A program made the position numbers and the translations under genes. From Tetrastigma voinierianum (Eukaryota; Streptophyta; Magnoliopsida; Vitales; Vitaceae), in assembly GCA_016808115.1 (NCBI GenBank), contig JAEQBH010000986.1:744001-808000 (forward strand): DNA of 64,000 nt, given 5' to 3'. How positions within the stretch are numbered: the first letter of the stretch is position 1; each line of letters begins with the position of its first letter. Of the stretch, positions 46,100 to 57,423 are shown one piece after another. The notes beneath the pieces were generated by a model. That model saw only the letters and a program-made list of their open reading frames with translations, did not search any database and was not told where the DNA came from.

Positions 46100-47300
46100 A
46101 ACCCTGTCCTTAGATGTGCACTTTGTATGAAAGACATTGAACTGCAACCAATTCTCCTCACTAGCAAATAGTCATCTTTAAGACTCCTTTGAACAACTAA
46201 GGAAGTCCCATGGTCGGCGCATAGTACTCATCCCTTTATCTTCATGGTCAGATTCACCTTGCCTCTTCGACGCTCTTCTTCCTCGCCTTCATATTCTTCA
46301 ACTATTAGGTAACCACTCTGGGTTTGCTAGACATTCAAGCTATATGCCCAAACTGCGGAATTTAAAGCACCGCCTTGACTTAGAGGGTAGACTACAGGCT
46401 TGCACACTTCACCTTTTACTGAGGCCTCAAGGGGGTGGTTTTAGCACTACTAAGACCCTTGGAAGTCTAATCTTGATAAATCCTTTCCCTTGAACTACTT
46501 GTGGTAAAACCCACACTTGTTTAGAGCCTCAACTTTTAAGGCAAGCTTTATCACATCTTGAAGAGTGTTATGTTGCCAATTGAACAATGAAATTCTAACC
46601 TCAACTAGCAAGGTAGCGGGCTATGAATCGCTTCTCAAATTTCGTAGTCTCTTGATCATCAAATTTCGCCAAACTCAGCCGAATATTCCCTCCACAAATG
46701 ATTCTCACGCTCAAATCTCAACTTTTGAGGAAGATATCTGGCGATAGTGGAAGCGGAAGATACTTCCTTGGGCTTCTTTTCTCCTTTCCCCCAAGTTTCA
46801 ATCTTCTTCACATCTTTCGACGCTGTCTCTTTAAAATTTTCCCACTCAAAAGAAGCATTCTTTGCATCTTGATAGCCACCAACTTCACCTTGCATCTCTG
46901 GGATCACAATATTCAAAGACACGTCGACCAGATAGCTCTCAATCCAAGAAGTCATCAAGATAGCATTCTTCCTTCAAATTTAATATCAAACTTTACTGAA
47001 TCCGAACTCTCATCATTATTACGCTTCTCATAGTAATCATCAACGCCGCACCAATCTCCCCACCTTCCTCCATAATCATATTCTCTTGAATGCTTATCTT
47101 TAGCCTCGCCTCAAGTACTCACCGCCAGCTATAATACGCCCTCTGTCAAAACTTTCATCACCTTCACCTTCCATGCAGTCTTTGTCACCATAGGATCAAC
47201 ATTGATAGCCATCTCGCTTTTGTATTTCAACCATGACCAAGATCAAGAATATGCTTTTGCAATGGGGATTGAGAACCACTTGAACCATGATTAGGACTCT
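46100..47300 (-). pseudogene. gag of minus gypsy element (decayed)
   Basis: Minus-strand frames contain ARYLPQKLRFERENHLWREY-like residues near 46740-46670 and a zinc-knuckle remnant CFKFRSLG.HIA at ~46380-46340. Upstream (46950-47300) is Glu/Lys-rich. No intact frame exceeds ~100 codons. Confidence 0.6.
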
Positions 47301-47352
47301 TATCTCCGGAACCAAGAATACTCTTTAGCTACATCAGCCATCAATCCTCGGT

Positions 47353-47371
47353 GCCATGATACCACTTTACG
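47353..47371 (-). other. PBS of minus gypsy element
   Basis: On the minus strand, GTAAAGTGGTATCATGGCAC follows the LTR end. TGGTATCA matches the tRNA-iMet-complementary site. It fixes the element's orientation. Confidence 0.75.
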
Positions 47372-48312
47372 TGGCAAGTTGGGACCGTGATGGATATCTA
47401 GAAGTTTTTGTAAGCCAAAATATGGGTTTGGAGAATTTTCAAAGGCCAAAACAGGTTATGGACGAGTTTATGAGATTTTCTAGTTAGGGGAATGTATTTG
47501 TGGTATATAAAGGAAAAAATGGTATTTAGAATGCTTTAAGAGTATGAACAAGATATGAAAAGTTTTAAGGAGTTGAAAAAATAAGCCATGGAAAGTTTAA
47601 AGAGAATATGAGATGGTGAGGAGAGTATAGTTTCAGACGAAGAGGTTACACGGTTAATGGTAAATGATCCACACAAGATGTATTTATTTCGAGCGGCGCG
47701 CCACAATCAAATATGGACGGTTGATTGATGTCGGACAAAGACTTCGCCACCAAGGAATCCACCTAGGTATGAGAAGCCACGAACTGCCCCCAAGGGAATC
47801 CACCCCAAGAGATAAGAGAACAAGAGAAAACTTTTAAAAAGAGAAATCATGAAAATATTATTAAACTTTGAATCGCTTCTAAAAGACTAAGATTAGGGGG
47901 TATATATAGTCTCATACTTTCTAAATCAAATAAAGCAACTTCTACTTTAACTAGGAAAATAAACTTCTAAATTGCAAAAAGCAACTCGTAAAAGAAAACT
48001 TTCTAAAATAAATAAAGCAAATCTTCCTAAAAGGGATAAAATAAAATATTGGAGCAAATCTTTCTAAAAGAAATACAACAGAATCATAAAACAAATCCTC
48101 CAGAAGATCTGCGACAAATCTTTCTAAAATCAATATGGCGGCTCCACATCAGGGGTTTGTCCAAGTCTAACCACGTTCGCTTCTGGCGCCCAAAACGGAA
48201 ACCAAAAAAGCGAGTTTTACATGTATTCACGCGTCTCACCTCCCAATCCAATTCTTCAATAATTAGGGCTGAATTCCCAATGTTCGGTGTGTTTATAGAA
48301 GCTCCTGCATCA
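47372..48312 (-). repeat. 5' LTR of minus gypsy element
   Basis: TGGCAAGTTGGGACC through CTCCTGCATCA, paired with 38016-38908 plus 42985-43062. The small ORFs at 47951-48428 are LTR-derived and not genes. Confidence 0.88.
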
Positions 48313-48403
48313 GTACTTTCCTGACTGCTAATGATGGTACTACGCCGACCAATACCACCATGTACCGTCAGGTGATTGGTGGCCTCCAACATCTCCGGAT
48401 GAC
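48313..48403 (+). pseudogene. Ty1/copia RT/RNase H junction, part 3
   Basis: Begins with the GTACT duplication. The frame then encodes LTANDGTTPTNTTMYRQVIG and GLQHLRMTD, the conserved YRQ(V/L)(I/V)G.L.YL block of copia between RT and RNase H. It is cut at 48403 by the Athila-like element. The remaining RNase H and 3' LTR should lie beyond the right end of that element, outside the window. Confidence 0.88.
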
Positions 48404-48654
48404 TGATAGGTGTGGATCTTATTAGCATTTATAGAGTGTTTTGCATGTATTTTTGTAACATAAATGATAGATTCACACCCATATTCTAAAACTCATCTAT
48501 TTTTAAGCCAATTTTTCAAGTATATTTCAAGCTTAAAAGTCTTATTTAATGTTAAATTATGGAATTTTAACCTAGATTTATGTTTTGCAGAAATTTGAAG
48601 AAAGGAAGCAGAAAAACAGCAAAAACAGAAAAAAAAAAAAAAAATGGAAGCAAA

Positions 48655-49540
48655 GGTAAAGTAATGTCAGCGACACCGTAAGAACAATGTCGACATCTTG
48701 GCGGAGAGTGTCATGTAAGCATTCCCAATGTCACAACATCGCCGCGACATCGGTTGAAATAGATAGATCGTATTCGCACGTCGCTAGACATCGCTGCTGA
48801 CATGGGCCTACATCACTCAAGACTCCGTTAACTCAGTTCAATGTCGCGACATCAAAACAAAGAATTATTCCAATGTCGCGACATCAACTCAAATAATAAA
48901 AATTGTAGATGCAATGTTGCAACATCAAAGTTGATATATAATACTGCATCTTAAATGTCGCGACATCATTGCGACATTGCCACGATATTGGCTAAAGTAG
49001 GAAGAGCAGAAATTACCGATGTCGCGACATTTCCACGACATCTATAGTGACATCAGCCAAGGCTTGAACACTAGAGAACTGAACTTGCAATGTCACGACA
49101 TCAAATCAATGATGTCGTGACATCATATCAAAGTAGTCAAGGTGGTGAGACCAACTCAATGTCGCAACATCACTGCAGCAATGTCACTACATTAGCCCCG
49201 CCATTGATAGAGGGCCCCAGAACATCAAGTGTTCAATGTCGCGACACAACTAAAACGCTCAGAAGGGAAGATGCAATGTCTCGAAATCGGATATGCAATG
49301 TCGTGACATCATATCAAAGTGGTCAAGGTGAAACTTAACAGACCAATGTCACGACATCAGGTTAGCAATGTCGTGACATTAGCTAAAATGATCAGAATTG
49401 TAGATCCAATGTCGCGACATCAACACAACATAAAAATTCAGTCATAACGAGCCAATGTCGCGACATCAAATTTAACCCACGCATAAGAGTTTCGATAAAA
49501 ATCTTTATGATGTCGATACGCCACGACATCGCATTGTATA
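48655..49540 (+). repeat. Array of TGTCGCGACA dyads (5' LTR)
   Basis: About 18 exact or near copies of the palindrome TGTCGCGACA, usually in the frame AATGTCGCGACATCA, with spacers unlike each other. Pairs 22 bp apart (start to start): 49091/49113, 49160/49182, 49277/49299, 49347/49369. Another pair is 31 bp apart (48842/48873). Most variants are CG-to-TG or CA changes within the core. It lies directly upstream of the LTR TATA box, as enhancer-like elements would. Confidence 0.9.
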
Positions 49541-49594
49541 AGATTTTTCTTGGCTTTTCGAAATTGTTGCCTGCTTAGGGCCTGCCATTCCAGC

Positions 49595-49604
49595 CTATAA
49601 ATAG
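49595..49604 (+). promoter_or_regulatory. LTR TATA box
   Basis: CTATAAATAG, a canonical plant TATA box, ~60 bp after the last dyad. Transcription of the element would start ~30 bp downstream, near GGGGAGTAGTG. Confidence 0.7.
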
Positions 49605-51193
49605 AAACTCTTGGGGAGTAGTGTGCCAGCCTCCCAATCGTTTTTTCATCAATTTTTGTGCTTTTTGAAGACTTCTAAGTCTCATTGTATATAATTTTCT
49701 TTTTATTTTTCTTTTTATTCTCTTTACATTTTAGTTTTGTATCTAGATTTATTTTTCTTTCTTTTAGGATTAGAGTAGCAGATCTGAGCTGATTCCGAGA
49801 TGGTTTGATTGTAAATCGATGCTTCATTTATGTCTGAACTTCAATGGAATCTGAGAATTTTTCTGGAATTCATTTTTCTTTAGTTTTGATTACAATTTCA
49901 ATGAATTTGTTTGATCAACTAGTCATTGTCATTTGTAATCCAGTAATGGAAAGCTAAGCTCCCTCTAGGAAGAATCTTTCGTTGGGATTATGGTTTAAGG
50001 TGTTTTAATGTTGTTTTGGGTACAAAAACTAGAGTGATTTAATTGGTATTACTCCTACATTGAACTGTTCTGAATATCAGTGTTTGGTACTTAGAAAGAG
50101 CTATATCATTGCTCTGATTTTCAGGAATCCCTCTAAGTGACACAGAGATTGACTACCTATGAGCAAAGAGCAGTCACTTAGGGGTAAATTGCACTGATAT
50201 TATTTGAACTAATGCACTTTTAGAATTACTTTGATACATCACTGGTGAAGATCTAACCTCTGACTTTAAGGTTCCCTCCTAGGTGACAGCAGGAGTGTGT
50301 TACCGAGGAATATGATCCACCTATTGATCTAGTAATTTAATTCTGAGAGGTTTCACCTCAATTGAGAGGAATAATCTCAACCTTGTGTTAGCTAAGATTC
50401 TAATCAGGGGGAGAGGGAATTCTTGTCTAATTGATGGTTGAGGTACAAATTATTTTGGAGAGGGCTTGCATTATCCTGTCTATGAGGGCAATTAATTTCC
50501 AGTCCTAAGAGATGGATGTGTAGTACTGAGAAGGAAAAACAGTCAGATCTTAAAAGGAATCAAATCCTACGAGTAGCTTTTCATACCCACTAACCATAGA
50601 TGAGAATGTGGTAGATGGAGAATGAAATGTGTGGTGTGATGAGAAATCTCAATGCTACACTAACTTGCTCTTGGACAATTCCAGAGTTTATATCCAACAC
50701 TTTATATTTTCTGGGAAACATGAAAACTGATAATCACAACACTGATTTCTTTCCCCATGGTTACTTCAAATTCAGTTGAATTCTCTAATCATATTTTAGA
50801 ATCTATTTCGTTGATTCACTTTACTTGAGAAAGTTAATCTATCCAAAATCTAGAAATTCAAATAAAGGGGGATCTGTGGAATAGTAGGGTTTATTCTTTA
50901 AATTCTCTAATCAATCATCGTGGGAATGATATCTGGACTTAAAAATCCACTTTATTACTTGTATGACCTATGCACTTGCAATAATTTGAGACCAAAACAA
51001 ATTTGAATAGCATCATTTTAAACAATAGTAGAAAACATGCTTCACATATTCAATCAGACAAGTATTTTTGGCATTTATGCTAGGGATTGAATGGTCCTTG
51101 GTGGAAATGCTAGAATCTAGTCAGTTTTGGTTTATACATAAGTTTGGCCCACACACAAACTCAACATATTTTTGTCATTCAAATACAAGTTTA

Positions 51194-51211
51194 TGGCGTT
51201 GTTGTTGAGGG
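51194..51211 (+). other. PBS, tRNA-Asp type, C-to-T decayed
   Basis: TGGCGTTGTTGTTGAGGG resembles the TGGCGCCGTTGCCGGGG primer site of Athila/Tat elements. The differences are four C-to-T and one G-to-A change, all transitions. Confidence 0.75.
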
Positions 51212-51399
51212 TTGAAATGAAGTAAAGTTTAAAGATCAATATTCTCACAAAAGAAAATCAAGTAGCTCGACTTTTTCTTTCACTTTTATCAACAATTTTC
51301 AAAATAGTTTTAACCCATAGAGTCGGTTTAGCTAATGATCTTTATGGAAGCACATCATAATATATTTATGTTATCCTGCTTATCTCACTTGATCTCGGG

Positions 51400-52860
51400 C
51401 AGGCTTCCATTTCGTAGTTATCACACGCGCGATAGAAGAAGATGAACAAGTAGAACTGCTTGCCACCGGACAATCGAGCTGGAAAGGACACCGAGAAACC
51501 CGAAGAAAGCTCAGAGTCACAAGCAAAGAATCATGGCAAATCAAGGAACTAATCAAGATAAAATTCAAAGAGAGCTAACATCGGGAATGCCTCAAAGACA
51601 AAGGACTATGAAGATTTTTTGATGCCGCCATCATAAATGAGTACTAACTCGTAAGGCAACCACCCATTCACAAATAACTTTGAGTTGAAGTCATTTCGAT
51701 CACCATGGTGTTGATCAATTTGCGGTGGCATCCTAATGAGGATCCCAATGAGCACCTAGGAAGATTTATGAGGATGGCAAACATCGCCAAACCGAATAGG
51801 GGTTAACTGCAAATATTATCGGGGTCAGAGTTATTCCTCTCATTGAGAGATGTAGCAAATGGCTGGGTTTGAGTCAATGCCATACGGATCAGTTGACAAC
51901 AAGGAGGAGTTTGTTAAAGCTTTTATGGAGAGGTTTTTCCCACTAGCCCTTACCTTATAGAGAAGAAAAAAGATTTTAGCCTTTAAGCAAGGAGAAGAAA
52001 AAAGCCTCTATAATGCTTGGGAGAGGTACAAGAAATTACTGAAGAGATGTCCAATGCATGGGATTGATCAAATCACCAAAATGGACATTTTCTATCATGC
52101 AATGAATTACTCTTCAAAGGGAATCATAGATGCAGCCTGTTGTGGAGCATTCAAGAGAAAAAGTGCTGAAGATGCCAACTAGCTTATTGAAGATTTGGCT
52201 AAAAGCAACTATAGAGCTCCAGTTAAGACTTCAGAGAGCAGCAATAGATTGAAATGAGGAGGTATGCTAGAGCTGAACAGGTCGACTACAATTGAAGCAA
52301 AGTTGGATGTGCTGATGAGAAAGATGAGCACTTAAGAAAGGATAAGCCATTCAGAAAATACAGTGGGAATAGAAGAAGGAGGAGAGCATAAAGGAGGAGA
52401 GCATAAATGCATGACTGATGAGGGACTTGCTCATGAGGGTGTGAAGGAGGCTCAGTTTGTGAGTGGCAACATAAGCTACAATTTCAAGCCCAACAACAAC
52501 CTTCCAACCTACTACACTTCTGCATTGAGAAACCATGAAATTTTTTCCTATGGAAGTGGAGTGCAGCATGGTCCAATACCAGTGCAGAATTTTCATCAAC
52601 AATATGCTCCACGAGGTTTCTAAGGGCAGCAGCAGCAAGGCAGCCAAAGAGCTAAGAACCAGGGCCAAAGAAGGTTCCAGTCTTTTGAAGATCAAATGTT
52701 GAGCTTCATGGGAGAGAACAAAAGACTATTGAACATTCATGAACAAAAGTTTACTTAGCTAGCATCATTTCAGGCAAACACAAATGTGTTTCAGGCCAAC
52801 ACCAATGCATCTCTAAAGACTCTGGAGACTCAGGTGGGGCAGTTGGCCCTATCAATGTAA
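51400..52860 (+). pseudogene. gag of Athila-like element
   Basis: The capsid (retrotransposon gag) domain is readable at ~51880-52220: KAFMERFFPLALT, KKILAFKQGEEKSLYNAWER, YKKLLKRCPMHGI, FYHAMNYSSKGIIDAACCGA. The C-terminal part has YNFKPNNNLPTYY…PVQNFHQQYAPRGF at ~52480-52620 and a coiled LKTLETQVGQLAL segment at ~52815-52850. Stops at ~51957, 52180, 52621, 52757 and elsewhere are mostly TAG or TAA in place of CAG or CAA. It would form the particle core. Confidence 0.82.
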
Positions 52861-53379
52861 AATAAGTCTAGGGATTTCTTCATGAGTGACACAAAGAAGA
52901 ATCCAAAAGACTGTATGAAAGTTACTCTCATAAGTGGCAAAGAACTCCAGAAAATAAGAGAAGAGAATGAAATGACTAAGAATGAAGATAAAATAGAAGC
53001 TGGAAAAGAAAGTGAGTAGAACAATTTAGAATTAACTGAAGAAAGAAGAAAATCTATGGTGCAGCAAGAGCAACTAGTTGAGAAAGGAAAACTACAAAAG
53101 AAATAGGAGGTGAGAGTCTATGTGCCTCCTGTTCCATTCCCTTAAAGGCTGCAGAAATCAAAGATAGATGACCAATTCTCTAAATTCGTGAACATATTCA
53201 AGAAAATATAGGTGAATATTCCTTTTTCTAAGGCATTGACTCAAATGCCTCATTATGCTAAGTTCATGAAAGATATTCTAAGCAAGAAAAGGAAACTTGA
53301 TGAAGAATGAGTGGTGAGCCTTGTAGTGTTGTGATCCATAAGAGTTTGCCACTGAAGATGCAGGATCTAAGCCTACACC

Positions 53380-53690
53380 ATAGGGAACTTTGAATTTGGA
53401 AGAGCATTGTGTGATTCTGGAGCAAGTGTCAACCTGATGCCACTATTTGTTGTGATGAGACTAAGTTTGGGGAATCTTACTCCTACAACTCTGATACTTT
53501 AGATGGAAGACAAAACTATGGCTCAACCAGAGGGAATCCTTGAAGATGTACTAATCAAGGTATGGAAATTTATTTTCCCTGTGGATTTTGTGGTGATTGG
53601 TATGGAAGAAGATAAACAAGTGCCACTGCTATTAGGAAGGTCATTCCTTGCCATAGGAGCAGCCTTGATAGATGTAAAGAAATGAGAGCT
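53380..53690 (+). pseudogene. Aspartic protease of Athila-like element
   Basis: LCDSGASVNLMPLFVVMRLS at ~53407 keeps the catalytic D-S-G triad. MEDKTMAQPEGILEDVLIKV, then FVVIGMEEDKQVPLLLGRSF and LAIGAALIDVKK follow to 53685, the LLGR end block of retropepsins. One stop near 53503 breaks the frame. It would process Gag-Pol. Confidence 0.85.
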
Positions 53691-53803
53691 ACCTACAGAG
53701 TAAGAGAGCAAAGTACATTTTCCAATCTAAATCGAGCTTGAAATGTACTTCGATTTTGACAATGTCGAATGTAAATCAGAACAAGTGAATTCACCAGTCC
53801 GAA

Positions 53804-54067
53804 TTGATCTATGATTGTGAAATTCAGAATTTAATGAATGAGAATATGAAGAATTTTCAGTATATTGAGGCTCTTGATGTTGAATATCTTAATTCCAGTC
53901 TTGAATATAAAGAAACAGTACTCAATCTAAAAGAAATTAGTGCAGAAAAGTCAAGTAGCAATGAAAAAAAGGGACAAGAAGTGGAAAAAAGTTTTGAAGG
54001 GTTAATTCTTAAAGAATTACCCAAACATATATGCCTTATTAGGGAGCTGAAAGAGCACAACCTGTAA
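53804..54067 (+). pseudogene. Linker between protease and RT
   Basis: An 87-codon open stretch, Glu/Lys-rich (EALDVEYLNSSLEYKETVLN and so on), typical of the poorly conserved Athila linker before KELPKHI, which leads into RT. Confidence 0.5.
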
Positions 54068-54099
54068 TCATAGCAGCTGATTTGACAGTTAGAAAAAGA

Positions 54100-54990
54100 G
54101 TAGAATGAATTCTCTGGAAATATAAAGAAGTCATTGCTTAGTCAGTAGAAGACTTGAAAGGGATTAGTCCTTCAATTTGCATGCATAAAATCCTCTTGGA
54201 GGAGAATGCAAAAACATCAATTGAACATCAAAGAAGATTGAACCCAATTATGAAAGAAGTTGTTAGAAAATAGGTATTGAAATGGTTGAATTCAGGATTC
54301 ATCTATGCAATCTCATACAACCTCAGTGAATACCATGGTTCCCAAGAAGGGTGGATCTACAATCATCGAAATGAGAAAATGATCTGATTCTAAGAAGAAC
54401 TCGATGTGATGAAGGGTGCCTTGATTACGTAAATTGAACACAACAACTTCGTAGCGATCACTATCCTTACCCTTTATGATCGGGTCACAGGATGTGCCGG
54501 GCCGACACCCTTATTTCTGTTTTCTTGATGGATATTTAGGATATAATCAGATTGCCATAGCCCCAGAGGACCAGGAGAAAACTACATTCACATGTCCTTA
54601 TGGCACCTTTGCCTTTAGAAGGATGTCGTTTGGACTGTGTAATGCTACTGCAACTTTTCAAAGGTGCATGATGTCCATCTTTCGCATTCATAAGAGGTAT
54701 GGAAATTTTATGATGACTTTCGCTTTATGGATCCAGTTTTGAGCATTACCTGAAAAATTTAGAGATTGTACTTCAGAGGTGCCAAGACAAGAATTTGGCT
54801 ATGAATTAGGAAAAATGTCATTTCATGGTAACAAAAGGAATTGTCTTGAGACATTAAATTCCTGCAGTTGGGCTAGAAGTTGACCAAGCTAAGGTTTTTG
54901 TGATTAAAACTCTAATGCCACCTAATACAATTAAGGGGATTAAAAGTTTTATAGGACATGCTGGATTTTACAGAAGATTTATTAAAGACT
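54100..54990 (+). pseudogene. Reverse transcriptase of Athila-like element
   Basis: SPSICMHKILLEENAKTS at ~54165, CFLDGYLGYNQIAIAPEDQE then TTFTCPYGTFAFRRMSFGLC and ATFQRCMMSIF at ~54515-54690, FYDDF (catalytic Asp-Asp retained, first residue changed) at ~54706, LEIVLQRCQDKNLA at ~54760-54800 and IKSFIGHAGFYRRFIKDF at ~54940-54992. Strong Ty3/gypsy RT order with few indels and several stops. Confidence 0.9.
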
Positions 54991-55039
54991 TCTAAAAAAT
55001 TTCCAAACCATTATGCAGACTGCTGGAGAAGGATGCCAA

Positions 55040-55510
55040 GTTTGAATTTGATGATTCTTGCTTGTCTGCATTTAAAGAAATAAAATCTAGGTTGGTTATA
55101 GCGCCCTTCATGACAACACCAGACTGGAATAAAGAGTTTGAAATCATGTGTGATGCCAATGACTATGCAATGGAAGGAGTTTTGGGACAAAGAACAGAGA
55201 AAATTTTCAGAGCAATATACTATGCTAGCAAAACCTTCAATGAGACACAAGAGAACTACTCAACTATAGAAAAAGAGATGCTAGCAATAGTGTTTGTTTA
55301 TGAAAATTTTAGACCATATATATTGGGGTCCCATGTCATCATACACACTGATCATGTAGCAATTAAGAATCCAATGGTAAAGAAAGATGTCAAACCAAGA
55401 TTGATTAAGTGAGTACTACTACAGCAAGAATTTGATTTAGAAATCAAGGACAAGAAGGGGAGTGACAATGTGATAGCTAATCACTTGTCAAGATTAGAAA
55501 AGCTTACTGT
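55040..55510 (+). pseudogene. RNase H of Athila-like element
   Basis: FEIMCDANDYAMEGVLGQRT, IYYASKTFNETQENYSTIEK, EMLAIVFVYENFRPYILGSH then IIHTDHVAIKN in one 116-codon frame, followed after a stop at 55411 by DKKGSDNVIANHLSRLEK at ~55450-55500. The four catalytic acidic positions appear present up to the stop. Confidence 0.88.
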
Positions 55511-55839
55511 AGAGGAAAGAGTGACATAAATTGAAGAAAATTTCCCTGATGAGCAGCTTTTCAGGTGTCAATCCAATAACTTTGGTATGCTGATATTGTT
55601 AATTACTTAGCTTGTGGAATAATGTCACCAGATTAGCTACCAAAGATAAAGAAATGAACTCGATACCGTGAGTATATATATGGGATTTACCCACAAATAT
55701 GAAGTGGTAGATCTGATCACTGCATGTGGTCCGCAGATGAGCAAGGTAATTATTGATAAAGAGTCACACATCACCATATGGAGGGAGTATTTTAAAGAGG
55801 ATTAGTAGAATCTTAAAATTCACCAATCAGGTTTTTACT

Positions 55840-56480
55840 GGCCTACTCTATTCATAGACTATTTTGACTAGGTTAAACATTGTGATAGATGTTAGAGAAT
55901 GGGAAATATAAACATAAGAAATGAAATGCCTCTGCAAGGGATCCTGATGGTGCAAATTTTTTATTTATAGGGGATAGATTTTATGGGACCTTTCCCACCC
56001 TCATTTGGAAATTAGTACATTCTCCTAGCTATGGACTATGTATCAAAATGGGTAGAAGCTATAGTTTGTCCAAGAAATGATGCCAACACGCCAGGGGGTA
56101 TTCAAGAAATATTTCTGAAAGTTGCAATTCAGAGCTTGGTAGTCATTTTGCAAACAAACTATTTGCAAAAATGATGAGTGGATGTGAACGTATTATTATG
56201 GGATCGCTTATCACCCTCAATCAAATGGACAAGCAGAAATATCCAATAGGGATATAAATAACATATTGGAAAAGACAATAAGCACCAACAGGAAAGACTA
56301 GTCAATCAAGCTAGATGATGCATCATGGGCTTACAGAACTGCTTATAAATCTCCTATTAGAATGTCCCCATACAGGTTAGTATTTGGAAAACCTTGTCAT
56401 CTCCCTCTTAAGCTTGAATATAAAGCTATGTGGGCAATAAAGAAACCGAACTATGATTTCAAGTTGCTAAAGAGAAGAGA
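55840..56480 (+). pseudogene. Integrase of Athila-like element
   Basis: HCDRC-containing zinc-finger remnant at ~55879, IDFMGPFPPSFGN then MDYVSKWVEA at ~55977-56060 (first aspartate), YHPQSNGQAEISNRDINNIL at ~56205-56265 (glutamate), WAYRTAYKSPI at ~56330 and LVFGKPCHLPLKLEYKAMWA at ~56370-56430. Frameshifts near 55960, 56100 and 56200. Confidence 0.88.
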
Positions 56481-57423
56481 CTACTCCAATTGAATGAACT
56501 TGAAGAGTTGAGAAATGAAGCTTATGATAATGCCATAATCTACAAAGATAAGACTAAAAAGTGGCATGATCAAAAGATTATGAGGAAAGAGTTTAGAGTA
56601 TGAGAGCTAGTCTTACTGTACAATTCCAAGCTAAAACTTTTTCAAGGAAAACTCAAGTCAAGGTGAAGTGGTCCATACACAGTAGTTGTAGTTACCCCTT
56701 TTGGAGCAATAACACTGAAAACCAATTATGGAGATGAGAGTTTAAAATGAATGGTCAGAGGTTGAAACATTATCTTGGAGGAAGACCAAATGAAGAACAG
56801 TCCCAGATTCGAAGAGATGAAAAGAATTGCTAAAAAGAGAAAACATTGCAGCAAAGTCTAGCTAAAGATAAAAAACAGAGCAGCTACTTGGGAGGCAACC
56901 CAAGCAACTCTTCATTTTTACTTTTCAGTGTGATTTTGTTTAATTCAATGTGTTTTGAATAGTTTATTAGGTAGAGTGGTTTTATTAGAATTTATTAGTA
57001 ACCTATGTAATCATCATTTTGTTAAATTTCAGGATAATAAAGCTGCTAGGAGATTTGAAAGTCATTTTTTAAGCCTTTCCAACCAAATTGAGTTATGCAA
57101 AGTTGACTACAAAGGAGAGTCTACTTCCATTACTTATTCTTTGAAAATGATGCATATACTAAGTTTGAGGGAGTGTAATTTATCTTAGTTAGAAATTACA
57201 TAGTAGCTTCATTGTTCCTTTGTTGCATAGTTGTGTGATAATCTCTACAGTACAATGAATATATGCCGAGTTGATTGAATTGAAAATTTGAGTGTTACTG
57301 TTTGTGCTTGAATTGAGATACCTCAATATTGATAGACTTATATTCATAAGAATGAATTGAATTTGCAGAAATAAAATGGGGTAAACAAGTAAAGATTTTC
57401 TGAAAGAAGAAAACTCCTTCTCA
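56481..57423 (+). other. Integrase C terminus and post-pol spacer
   Basis: Up to ~56830 weak matches to the C-terminal GPY/F module (KLKLFQGKLKS…GPYTV) are readable. GGGAGGCAACCCAAG at ~56890 is the phrase usually seen after pol in Athila elements. The rest to 57423 is non-coding leader-like sequence. Confidence 0.55.

Larger units (their letters stand above)
38016..48312 (-). mobile_element. Reina/Galadriel-like Ty3/gypsy element (minus strand)
   Basis: Ends TGATGCA…TGCATCA, flanked by GTACT at 38011-38015 and 48313-48317. On the minus strand: 5' LTR 48312-47372, PBS ~47369-47355, gag ~47300-46100, protease 45956-45774, RT ~45400-44870, RNase H ~44850-44350, integrase ~44100-43085, 3' LTR 43062-38016 split by a solo LTR. 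About 6.2 kb without the nested LTR. LTRs are 966 and 941 bp. Lineage is inferred from the RT (FVVVYFDDILIYSK) and integrase C-terminal style. Inactive. Confidence 0.9.
48404..51187 (+). repeat. 5' LTR of Athila-like element
   Basis: Starts TGATAGGTGTGG and matches the 3' LTR (from 63211) from CTAAAACTCATCTATTTT onward; about 75 bp near the start are absent from the 3' copy. Contains the TGTCGCGACA array (48655-49540) and a TATA box at 49595. The ~1.55 kb after the TATA box has no gene. The right end is placed before the PBS. Confidence 0.8.

Noticed and set aside
48655..49540. CRISPR-like array (short palindromic repeats with spacers)
   Set aside because: The repeat unit is only 10-15 bp, spacers vary from ~8 to >50 bp, the host is a plant nucleus and the array is LTR-internal. 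No cas genes.
52351..52695. 114-codon ORF on the minus strand
   Set aside because: Antisense to the Athila-like gag C terminus.
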